A DNA stretch of 16,922 nt, taken from assembly GCA_023399275.1 (NCBI GenBank), contig JAEWQH010000011.1, forward strand, positions 1 to 16,922. The letters are read 5' to 3'. Below, piece after piece: positions 5,910 to 12,261 of the stretch (the stretch's first letter is position 1; every line of letters starts with the position of its first letter). Under the pieces are notes generated by a model, which was not told where the DNA came from, ran no database searches, and saw only the letters and a list, made by a program, of their open reading frames with translations. The position numbers and the translations under genes were made by a program. Source of the DNA: Bacillota bacterium (GTDB taxonomy: Bacteria > Bacillota > Clostridia > Christensenellales > CAG-138).

Positions 5910-7314
5910 ACGCACCACGACAACGAACGAGACGCTGCAGGAGGCGCTCGGCGCATACGAGCGCGAGAACCCTGCACGCTTTCATATGCCCGGGCACAAA
6001 GGACGCGGGCTGGCCGGATTCTGGCGCGACGAGTTGCAGCTCTGGGACGTCACCGAGTTGAGCAACACCGATAACCTCCACGCCCCACATGGCGCAATCG
6101 CTGCGGCGCAGACAAATATGGCGCGGACATATGGCGTCGATACCTCTTTTTTTGTCGTCAACGGCGCAACCAACGCCGTCCAGGCGATGATCCTTGCGCT
6201 CGACGAAGGAGAGAAGCTGCTGCTCGCACGGGACTGTCACCGTTCGGCAGTAAACGGTGCAGCGCTGCGCGGCATCGAGACATGCTACATCGCGCCGGAG
6301 TATGACGAAGCGCGCGGCCTTCTGGGCATGGTGACGGCGGCAGAACTCGAGCGCAGGCTAACGCAGACGGGTGCAAGCGCCGCGCTGATCACCTCTCCGA
6401 ACATGTATGGATTTTGCGCGGACATCGCCGCCCTTGCAGATGTGGCACACCGGCATGGCGCGCTGCTGTTTGTGGACGGGGCGCATGGGGCGCATTTTCC
6501 GTTTTCCGATGCGCTGCCGCGCGCACTCGGCGGTGTTGCGGATCTGTTTTCGCACTCGCAGCATAAGACCATGGATGCGTTGACGCAAGCTGCGAGCCTG
6601 CACCTCGGCGCATGTCGCATTTCGCCGGAGCGCCTGCGCCGCGCGCTCGCGATGACGGAGACAACGAGCCCATCCTACCTGCTGATGGCCTCGCTCGACT
6701 GGTCGGTCTATATGGCCGGTCGGCGGGACTGGACGGGACAGGTTGCGCGCTGTGTTGCACTCGAGCACGAGATCGCGTCTATTTCGGGGTTTAGCGTGTT
6801 TCTGGATTCGGTCGGCGTCGGCGTCTTTGAGCGGGACCGAACGCGGTTGGTGATCGAAGTTACCGGCCGTGGGTATACCGGCTATGAAGCGCTCGCTTTG
6901 TTGGAACAGCGCGGCATCTACATCGAGATGGCCGACGAACGGCGCCTGGTGCTGATCACCACGCCAAGCGACGATGCGGACTGGTATGTGCGTCTGCTAT
7001 CCGCATTGACGCAGCTGCCGCAGCGCGCGCCACGCTCGGCGCGGTCGGACGGGGAGGCGATCCGCTTTGCCGCAAGGACCCAGCGTGCAAGCATCCGCGA
7101 GGCGGTGTTTTCGCCGGCGCGAACGGTGCCGCTGGCAGAAGCGGAAGGATGTGTGGCCGCCGAGCCGATCGGCATTTATCCGCCGGGCATCGCGCTCGTC
7201 ATGCCCGGCGAGGTCATCGACCGGCTCGCTGTGGATTATCTGCGCGCGCAAGCGCGGGCGGGCGGGGCGCTGTTTGGCGTATATAATGAAAGCGTATTTG
7301 TCATGCGCGAGTAG
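5902..7314 (+). CDS. YaaO-like Orn/Lys/Arg decarboxylase family PLP enzyme
   Basis: A 470-residue fold-type I PLP enzyme of the Orn/Lys/Arg decarboxylase major-domain family. Visible features are FHMPGHKG (27-34), the DNLHAPHGAIAAAQ cofactor/substrate region, and DGAHGAH (Asp192 and His195 near the pyridine ring). SHSQHKT contains the Schiff-base lysine K222 and is followed by the family's LTQ. The C-terminal domain includes GIYPPGIALVMPGEVI. The family includes arginine and lysine decarboxylases for polyamine synthesis, but the short YaaO group next to holB has no settled substrate. ATG 5902 overlaps the upstream stop codon and lacks a clear Shine-Dalgarno, so translation is probably coupled. 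The context matches B. subtilis yaaO-tmk-yaaQ-yaaR-holB-yaaT, with the middle genes absent. Confidence 0.88.
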   Translation: MDKRTTTTNETLQEALGAYERENPARFHMPGHKGRGLAGFWRDELQLWDVTELSNTDNLHAPHGAIAAAQTNMARTYGVDTSFFVVNGATNAVQAMILALDEGEKLLLARDCHRSAVNGAALRGIETCYIAPEYDEARGLLGMVTAAELERRLTQTGASAALITSPNMYGFCADIAALADVAHRHGALLFVDGAHGAHFPFSDALPRALGGVADLFSHSQHKTMDALTQAASLHLGACRISPERLRRALAMTETTSPSYLLMASLDWSVYMAGRRDWTGQVARCVALEHEIASISGFSVFLDSVGVGVFERDRTRLVIEVTGRGYTGYEALALLEQRGIYIEMADERRLVLITTPSDDADWYVRLLSALTQLPQRAPRSARSDGEAIRFAARTQRASIREAVFSPARTVPLAEAEGCVAAEPIGIYPPGIALVMPGEVIDRLAVDYLRAQARAGGALFGVYNESVFVMRE

Positions 7315-7335
7315 CGCGCATGTTTTCAGGCAAGT

Positions 7336-7372
7336 CCCGAAAGGGCGGAAATCCGTGTCCGGCCGGGCACGG
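7336..7372 (+). other. Paired hairpins in the decarboxylase-holB gap
   Basis: CCC-GAAA-GGG (7336-7345) is followed by an 8-bp stem (7353-7360 with 7365-7372, one G-U) closed by GGCC, then A-rich sequence up to the holB ribosome site. There is no U-tract, so it is not a terminator. It may shape translation or mRNA processing between the two genes. It also explains why the longer frame starting at ATG 7320 is unlikely to be used. Confidence 0.35.
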
Positions 7373-7400
7373 AAAAGATCGAAAAAAAGCAGAGGAACTC

Positions 7401-8369
7401 ATGCAAGATCGGCTGACCGAAGCGATAAAACAAGGCCGCATGCCGCACGCCGTGTTGATCTCCGGGCCGGAAGGCAGCGGACGGCGCGAGCTTGCGCGCC
7501 GCTGCGCAGCACTCTATTGCCTGGGTGAGGACGCGCCGGAGCGGCTGCTCAACTGCCCAAACTACAGCGAGGTCGGCGAAAGCGCGGTCAAGGTGGAGGA
7601 TATCCGCACGCTGCTCTCGTCCGCCGCGTTGCAGGGCTTCAACGGCGGACAGCGTGCATTTGTGTTTGTAAACGCGCAGAATATGAGCACGCAGATCCAA
7701 AATACGCTGCTCAAAACGCTGGAGGAGCCGCACAGCGAAACGCTGCTGATCCTCACCGGAAACGAATTCGGCCTGCTCCCGACGATTCGCTCGCGCTGCG
7801 TGATCGAGCGGCTCGGCGCGGGAAACGTCGGTGAAACCACGCGGATCTTGTCCAAAGAAGGTATGCCGGAGAACGAGGCACGCTTCTTCGCCGCGCTGGC
7901 GGACGGGATCCCTGGCCGCGCGCGCGCATATGCCTCCGATGTGGCGCGGTCGTTTCGTGCGAATGCACTCACCATCCTCGAGCGCGCGGTTTTCGAACAT
8001 GCCCCCTTCTCGGAGGCGGCGGAGCTTCTGAGCGTCTATGGCGCAGATGCCGAGCAGGACGACCCCGCAGACGGGGAAATCCGGACAAAAGCCGGGAAAA
8101 AAAAGAAGAAGGGCGACCTGCAGTTGGCCTTGTCTCTGCTTACGGTCTGGAGCAGCATCTTTCAGGACGCGCTTGGCGATGTGCTGGGCGGAATCCCGCC
8201 GCGCAACAGTGATCGGGATGCGCTGGTTTTCAGGATCTCGTCACGCTTTACAACAGCGCAGATACAGGGTATCATAGAAATGTTAGCCAGCGCGCAGCAG
8301 CGGCTGGCCGCAGGAGCAAGCGTCTACCTCACCATCGACGGCGCGCTTGCGAGGATGTTCGCCGAGTAA
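7401..8369 (+). CDS. holB: DNA polymerase III delta prime subunit (clamp loader)
   Basis: A 322-residue AAA+ clamp-loader subunit that works with tau/gamma and delta to load the beta clamp. After MQDRLTEAIKQGRMPHAVL comes a degenerate P-loop GPEGSGRRE (22-30), where the usual Lys-Ser/Thr is Arg-Arg, consistent with the ATP-independent role of delta prime. LLKTLEEP and the SRC motif (TIRSRC) are intact. The zinc-binding CxxC module usual after the P-loop is reduced to scattered cysteines (C35, C40, C52). I chose ATG 7401 because AGAGGA lies just upstream. The upstream ATG 7320 has no ribosome site and would add 27 low-complexity basic residues. A run of eight A residues at 8097-8104 encodes a lysine-rich patch. 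The gene lies between the decarboxylase and ricT, the usual Firmicutes order. Confidence 0.88.
   Translation: MQDRLTEAIKQGRMPHAVLISGPEGSGRRELARRCAALYCLGEDAPERLLNCPNYSEVGESAVKVEDIRTLLSSAALQGFNGGQRAFVFVNAQNMSTQIQNTLLKTLEEPHSETLLILTGNEFGLLPTIRSRCVIERLGAGNVGETTRILSKEGMPENEARFFAALADGIPGRARAYASDVARSFRANALTILERAVFEHAPFSEAAELLSVYGADAEQDDPADGEIRTKAGKKKKKGDLQLALSLLTVWSSIFQDALGDVLGGIPPRNSDRDALVFRISSRFTTAQIQGIIEMLASAQQRLAAGASVYLTIDGALARMFAE
8099..8105 (+). promoter_or_regulatory. A AAA AAG slippery heptamer inside holB
   Basis: In the holB frame, codons AAA AAA AAG create the same A_AAA_AAG heptamer used for -1 frameshifting in E. coli dnaX. A CCCCG-CAGA-CGGGG hairpin lies about 23 bases upstream (8063-8076). 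A -1 shift would run 35 codons to TGA at 8210, giving a shortened delta prime. Function is inferred only. Confidence 0.3.
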
Positions 8370-8450
8370 TTGCGCGGTCATCGTACCAATTTAAGCCTGT
8401 GCGCGCTGCAATGTTGGCGGCGCGGATACATAGAAGGAGCAAAGAACAGC

Positions 8451-9695
8451 ATGAAGGTAATCGGCGTACGATTCAAATCGAGCGGACGCATCTACTATTT
8501 TGATCCATTGGAGTTCGAGTTTTGCGAAGGGGACGGCGTCATCGTCGAAACCGCACGCGGTCAGGAATATGGCGAAGTAGCGCAGCTGGCAATGGACGTT
8601 GAGGAGACCTCCATCGTCTCCCCGCTCAAGCCTGTGGTGCGCCCCGCGAGCGAGCAGGACACCGCAATGCGCGAGCAAAACTGCGCCAAGGAGGGTGATG
8701 CGTTTCGCGTCTGCCAGCAGAAGATCGAACAGCACAAGCTGGATATGCACCTCGTGAGCGCAGAGTATTCGTTCAACGGAAGCAAGCTCGTGTTTTATTT
8801 TACCGCGGATGAGCGGGTAGATTTCCGCGAGCTGGTCAAGGATCTGGCGTCCCAGTTTCGCACGCGCATCGAGCTGCGGCAGATCGGCGTGCGCGACGAG
8901 GCAAAGATGCTCGGCGGGCTCGGATCCTGCGGCAGGGTGGTGTGCTGCAAGCAGTTTTTAGATGACTTTCACCCCGTCTCCATCAAGATGGCGAAGGAGC
9001 AAAGTCTCTCGCTCAGCCCCACGAAGATCAGCGGGCTCTGCGGCAGGCTCATGTGTTGCCTGCAGTATGAGCAAAGCTGCTATGAAGAGATGAAGCGGCG
9101 CATGCCACACGTCAACCGCGAAATTCTCACGCCGGACGGTATCGGAACAGTGGTGGACAACAACGTCATCACCGAGAAGACCAAGGTGCGCCTGACCATG
9201 CCGGACGGCAGCATCGACCTTCGGGAGTTTCATTACACGATGCTTGCAAAGCCCGGCGAACCGCTTCCGCCTGAGGCTCTGGCCGCGCAGGCGGCAAAGG
9301 CGGAGCAGCAGGAGGAAGCCTGGCCGGAGCGCAGCCAGCCCGCTGCAAAAAAGCCCGCGGCGGATGGCGCGGCGGCGCAGGAGCGCAGCCCCGACCACAA
9401 GCGCCGCAGGCGCGGCGGACGCGGCAAAGGCGCCCCCCGTCCGAACGGCGCTCCCGCGCAGGAAGGCGCGCAGGCACAGCCCGCACAGCAGCCCAAGCAA
9501 CGTCCTGCGGGGCAGCAAAAACAACGCCCCGACGGGCAGCAGCCCCGTCAGGGTCAGCCTAGGCAGCAACAAGGCCAGCAGCCGCAAGGACAGCCGAGCG
9601 CATCGGCGCAGGAGAACCAGCGCAGCAGCCGGCGCAAGCGCGGTGGCGCAAACCGCCCAAAGCCGAACGGACAGGCGGAGCAAACGCGCGAGTAG
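8451..9695 (+). CDS. ricT: PSP1-domain protein RicT (YaaT) with long disordered basic tail
   Basis: A 414-residue homologue of B. subtilis YaaT/RicT, a subunit of the Y-complex that binds Fe-S clusters and supports RNase Y-dependent mRNA maturation. It starts MKVIGVRFKSSGRIYYFDP, as the family does. Two cysteine clusters are intact: C160, C165, C166 (GSCGRVVCC) and C197, C202, C203 (GLCGRLMCC), the expected cluster ligands. The PSP1 core ends near 262. About 150 further residues are Ala/Gln/Pro/Arg-rich and probably disordered, with KRRRRGGRGKG and RRKRGG patches suited to RNA contact. The Bacillus protein is much shorter (about 275). ATG 8451 has AAGGAG eleven bases upstream. The preceding 81-bp gap to holB shows no promoter. 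Its usual partners YaaQ and YaaR are not in this cluster. Confidence 0.92.
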   Translation: MKVIGVRFKSSGRIYYFDPLEFEFCEGDGVIVETARGQEYGEVAQLAMDVEETSIVSPLKPVVRPASEQDTAMREQNCAKEGDAFRVCQQKIEQHKLDMHLVSAEYSFNGSKLVFYFTADERVDFRELVKDLASQFRTRIELRQIGVRDEAKMLGGLGSCGRVVCCKQFLDDFHPVSIKMAKEQSLSLSPTKISGLCGRLMCCLQYEQSCYEEMKRRMPHVNREILTPDGIGTVVDNNVITEKTKVRLTMPDGSIDLREFHYTMLAKPGEPLPPEALAAQAAKAEQQEEAWPERSQPAAKKPAADGAAAQERSPDHKRRRRGGRGKGAPRPNGAPAQEGAQAQPAQQPKQRPAGQQKQRPDGQQPRQGQPRQQQGQQPQGQPSASAQENQRSSRRKRGGANRPKPNGQAEQTRE

Positions 9696-9715
9696 CGTGC
9701 GCTCGCAAGCGCGCG
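9696..9715 (+). terminator. Hairpin immediately after the ricT stop codon
   Basis: An 8-bp stem (9696-9703 with 9708-9715, one G-U) around CGCA begins at the base after TAG. The next T-rich stretch (TGATTTTG) is over ten bases away, so it is at best a weak terminator. The new promoter at 9745 shows the transcription unit does break here. Confidence 0.35.
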
Positions 9716-9744
9716 GCGCGATGCTGATTTTGTCCCCCACCGTG

Positions 9745-9772
9745 TTGACGTTTTGCACCGCTGTGTTATAAT
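9745..9772 (+). promoter_or_regulatory. Promoter of the ferredoxin gene
   Basis: TTGACG (9745-9750), a 16-bp spacer and a perfect TATAAT (9767-9772) with an upstream TGn extension (9764-9766) predict a start near 9779 and a 26-nt leader. Confidence 0.85.
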
Positions 9773-9804
9773 ATTTACGAAATTTGGACACGGAGGAACG
9801 GAAC

Positions 9805-9972
9805 ATGGCTTACAAGATCTCTGATGAGTGCATCAGCTGCGGCGCATGCGCGGCCGAGTGCCCGACCGAAGCGATCAGCGAAGGCTCGATCTACGTAATC
9901 GACGCAGATAAGTGCATCGACTGCGGCAACTGTGCGGACGTCTGCCCGGTGGGCGCACCCAAACCCGAGTAA
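9805..9972 (+). CDS. Clostridial-type 2[4Fe-4S] ferredoxin
   Basis: A 55-residue low-potential electron carrier. Two CxxCxxCxxxCP motifs are complete: C9, C12, C15, C19 and C37, C40, C43, C47, each set giving three ligands to one cubane and one to the other. Length and pseudo-twofold symmetry fit the clostridial ferredoxin family, which serves pyruvate:ferredoxin oxidoreductase, hydrogenase and Rnf-type enzymes. ATG 9805 has GGAGG eight bases upstream, which excludes an in-frame extension from 9784. It is a single-gene unit with its own extended -10 promoter and terminator, so it is probably strongly expressed. Confidence 0.95.
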   Translation: MAYKISDECISCGACAAECPTEAISEGSIYVIDADKCIDCGNCADVCPVGAPKPE

Positions 9973-9981
9973 CCCACGACG

Positions 9982-10019
9982 AAAAAGCCCGGACGGCGCA
10001 TAGCCGACCGGGCTTTTTT
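9982..10019 (+). terminator. Ferredoxin terminator
   Basis: AAAAAGCCCGG (9982-9992) pairs with CCGGGCTTTTT (10008-10018), with an inner CGGC/GCCG stem, ending in a T6 run (10014-10019). Confidence 0.92.
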
Positions 10020-10045
10020 ATTTCAACCCCCATGGCAAGCATCCG

Positions 10046-10110
10046 TTGATTTTGCTTGACAAAAAATTGAGAACCGCTTGAGAAATTATTGAAAATCGAT
10101 TGATAAAATG
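10046..10110 (+). repeat. TTGA array in exact 11-bp register with phased A-tracts
   Basis: TTGA occurs at 10046, 10056, 10067, 10078, 10089 and 10100, a spacing of 10, 11, 11, 11 and 11 bp. Each copy is followed by A-rich sequence, so the A-tracts lie on one helical face and should bend the DNA. The copy at 10056 is a perfect TTGACA. The last copies overlap a likely -35 (TTGAGA, 10078-10083) and a GATAAAAT -10 region (10102-10109), so the array probably includes the epimerase promoter. It could be a series of operator half-sites or curved UP-like DNA. Confidence 0.6.
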
Positions 10111-10115
10111 CATTT

Positions 10116-10300
10116 GCAAGGACAGCAATGCCCTCGGGGAGCGTCCTTTCGTGCTTTTTGAAGCGCGAACATTGACGCTTCATAAAAAAGACGTAAAGTT
10201 GTCGGCAAATCGTCGGTTTTTCGTAATAGCTGTGTAACAATAAGCGGCTATGCTGACGATAGGATCGAAAACGAGTGGAATAACTGCATTTTTCGTTGTG
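10116..10300 (+). promoter_or_regulatory. Structured 5' leader of the epimerase gene
   Basis: About 200 nt separate the promoter region from the start codon. Stem 1 pairs AAGGAC (10118-10123) with GTCCTT (10143-10148). Stem 2 pairs TGAAGCG (10159-10165) with CGCTTCA (10176-10182), flanked by T5 and A6 that can extend it. Stem 3 pairs 10209-10217 with 10252-10260 (9 bp, two G-U) and 10226-10231 with 10246-10251, leaving an 8-nt bulge. Stem 4 pairs CGAAAA (10266-10271) with TTTTCG (10290-10295). It matches no riboswitch class I know by eye. Confidence 0.4.
10128..10175 (+). CDS. Possible 15-codon leader peptide (uORF)
   Basis: ATG 10128 opens a frame reading MPSGSVLSCFLKREH and stopping at TGA 10173-10175. 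AAGGA (10118-10122) lies five bases upstream, good spacing, but is itself paired in stem 1 of the leader. If translated, a ribosome would disrupt stems 1 and 2. No family is known, and chance is not excluded. Confidence 0.3.
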   Translation: MPSGSVLSCFLKREH

Positions 10301-10327
10301 AGACCATGAAAGCGAGGCGTATCTCTC

Positions 10328-11377
10328 ATGAAACGAGTTTATATTATCACCGGTGTGGGCGGGCATTTGGGCAACACGGTTGCACGCGAGCTGCTTGCTC
10401 AGGGCGAAACCGTCCGCGGCTTTGCCCTGCCAAACGAGGACGTTACCATGCTCTACGGAGACGCAGTCTCCATCGTGCGCGGAGATGTTCGTGACAGGCC
10501 CTCGTTGGAGCCGCTGTTCTACGGGCTCAAGGAGGACGACGAGGTCTACTTCATCCACTGTGCGGGGATCGTCTCCGTCGCGTCGAAGTATGACCAGCGC
10601 GTAGTGGACGTCAACGTACGCGGAACGGAGAACGTTGTGAGTCTCTGCAAGGAACATCGCGTAAAGAAGCTCGTCTACATCAGTTCGGTGCACGCCCTGC
10701 CCGAGCTGCCGCATGGCAGCGTGATCCACGAGGTCGAGGGCTTCCAGCCGGAGACCGTCATCGGCCTGTATGCCAAGACCAAGGCGGCGGCAACACAGAT
10801 CGTGCTGGATGCGGCGCGGGCCGGGCTGGACGCGACGGTCATCCACCCCTCCGGCATCATCGGTCCGAATGATTATGGCCGTGGCCACCTGACGCAGATG
10901 ATCATCAGCTATCTCAATGGCTCGCTGACGGCCTGCGTCGAGGGCGGCTACGATTTTGTGGACGTGCGTGATGTGGCCGAGGGCGTCATCGCCGCGGCGG
11001 ATAAAGGCAAAAAAGGCGAGTGCTACATCCTCTCCAACCGCTACATCCCCGTACGCGAGTTGCTCAGCACGCTCTCCCGCGTGACCGGCGGCCGGAAGAT
11101 CACCACCGTTTTGCCTCTGTGGTTTGCCAAGCTGACGGCGCCGCTGGCGGAGCTGTACTACAAGATCCGGCATGAATCCCCGCTCTTTACGCGCTATACG
11201 CTCTATACGCTCACGAGCAACGCCCGCTTTACCTATGAGAAAGCGAAGCATGATCTCGGATATAAGCCGCGCGACATCAGCGCCACCATCAAGGATACCG
11301 TCGCATTCCTGACCAGGGAACGCAAGAGCCTCCTTCGCAAGCGCGGGACAAACAAGGCCCTGCCCGCCATGGGATAA
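10328..11377 (+). CDS. NAD-dependent epimerase/dehydratase, extended SDR family
   Basis: A 349-residue extended short-chain dehydrogenase/reductase-like protein. The nucleotide-binding motif is TGVGGHLG (8-15), a variant of TGATGFLG. The catalytic Ser region is YISSVHA (Ser119/120), and YAKTK supplies Tyr148 and Lys152. VIHPSGIIGPNDYGRGHLTQ follows, as in dihydroflavonol-reductase/3-beta-HSD-like members. The substrate cannot be told: sugar-nucleotide epimerases, aldehyde reductases and sterol-type dehydrogenases share this outline. The last 20 residues are very basic (RERKSLLRKRG). ATG 10328 has GAGG ten bases upstream. The gene stands alone, with a promoter inside the TTGA array, a long structured leader and a strong shared terminator. 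Confidence 0.85.
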   Translation: MKRVYIITGVGGHLGNTVARELLAQGETVRGFALPNEDVTMLYGDAVSIVRGDVRDRPSLEPLFYGLKEDDEVYFIHCAGIVSVASKYDQRVVDVNVRGTENVVSLCKEHRVKKLVYISSVHALPELPHGSVIHEVEGFQPETVIGLYAKTKAAATQIVLDAARAGLDATVIHPSGIIGPNDYGRGHLTQMIISYLNGSLTACVEGGYDFVDVRDVAEGVIAAADKGKKGECYILSNRYIPVRELLSTLSRVTGGRKITTVLPLWFAKLTAPLAELYYKIRHESPLFTRYTLYTLTSNARFTYEKAKHDLGYKPRDISATIKDTVAFLTRERKSLLRKRGTNKALPAMG

Positions 11378-11392
11378 CGCCTAGCATGACAA

Positions 11393-11436
11393 AAACCCCC
11401 GTTTCGGCAAGCAGACCGGATCGGGGGTTTGTTTTT
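11393..11436. terminator. Bidirectional terminator between epimerase and acetyltransferase genes
   Basis: AAACCCCCG (11393-11401) pairs with CGGGGGTTT (11422-11430), followed by GTTTTT on the plus strand. The A-run at 11391-11395 gives a U-tract on the minus strand. It lies between convergent genes ending at 11377 and 11473. Confidence 0.88.
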
Positions 11437-11472
11437 GTTGTGTGCGGATGCCGCCAAATGCGCAGCCGCGCG

Positions 11473-12210
11473 TCATCCCTCGCGCAGCATGTAGATGATA
11501 TACGGTCGATCCACATGGTAGCCAAGCTGCTCTGCCAATGCGACGCTGCGCAGATCGAACGCATCCCAGCTCGGATACAGGCCGCGCGTAAGCGCCTCCA
11601 AAATCAGTCGCGCGCCGCACGCGCGCGCGAACCCAAGTCTGCGGTGCTCCGGGTGGGTATCGATCTCAATCTCAAATCCGCCGTCGTAGACGCAGTAGCT
11701 GCTTGCACCGGAAACCAGCCGTCCTGCGTGGAGTACGGCAAAACCTGCACCGCGGGCCAGAAAATCCGCCGTGCTGTCGAAGCAGGCGCAAAAGTCGCGT
11801 GACCAATCCTCGGCCGCCGCCTGTGCACAGATTGCCTCGTCAAAAGGGCACAGTTCATATTCCTTCGGCAGCGAGTGGACGAAGCGCCACAGTGCCGCGT
11901 GCGAAAAAACGTCCGGCTCTTTCTGGATGGCATAGCGCAGGCGGCGCTGTGCCCGATCTCCCCATGCCCGCTCGATGGCCGCGCTCCAAGCCTCGTTTTG
12001 CGGGACGATCTCACGCGCGGCGGCTTTGGCCGCAAAAGCTGCGCTGGGTTCGCCCGCAAAAAAGCAAAAATCCCCGATCACGATCTGCGCCGCGGCGGGA
12101 GAATCGTCTGTATCCGCTATGGCGAAGCCCATGTGTCCTTGCAGCACGGAGCGGATGAGCGATTCATCCCAATCGGAAAACAGCGGAGCGATCGAATGCA
12201 GCAAGTCCAT
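11473..12210 (-). CDS. GNAT-family N-acetyltransferase, ZmaR-like
   Basis: A 245-residue protein whose C-terminal half carries a GNAT acetyl-CoA site. GRLVSGASSYCVYDGGFEIEIDTHPEHRRLGFARACGAR is the pattern, and here RRLGFA is the pyrophosphate loop. ALTRGLYPSWDAFDLRSVALAEQLGY ends the fold. This arrangement matches the GNAT_acetyltran group that includes the zwittermicin resistance protein ZmaR. Most members have unknown substrates, so resistance is not claimed. The start is ATG 12210, with GAGG ten bases upstream. An in-frame TTG at 12219 lies too close to that site. It is the second gene of a minus-strand operon, 51 bases after the amidohydrolase, and ends at the shared terminator. Confidence 0.8.
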   Translation of the reverse strand: MDLLHSIAPLFSDWDESLIRSVLQGHMGFAIADTDDSPAAAQIVIGDFCFFAGEPSAAFAAKAAAREIVPQNEAWSAAIERAWGDRAQRRLRYAIQKEPDVFSHAALWRFVHSLPKEYELCPFDEAICAQAAAEDWSRDFCACFDSTADFLARGAGFAVLHAGRLVSGASSYCVYDGGFEIEIDTHPEHRRLGFARACGARLILEALTRGLYPSWDAFDLRSVALAEQLGYHVDRPYIIYMLREG

Positions 12211-12261
12211 TTGAGTCAATCCTCTATCGTGCCGGATACGGAAGGAAGCAGGCAGGAAGCG

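Noticed and set aside
7282..7287. A perfect TATAAT near the end of the decarboxylase gene as a possible holB promoter
   Set aside because: No -35 hexamer lies 15-19 bp upstream (the region is GCGGGCG-like) and it falls within coding sequence.
9875..11251. A 458-codon minus-strand open frame
   Set aside because: It runs antisense across the ferredoxin end, its terminator, the TTGA array and the epimerase. The translation is a low-complexity R/H/V/D-rich shadow with no family features.
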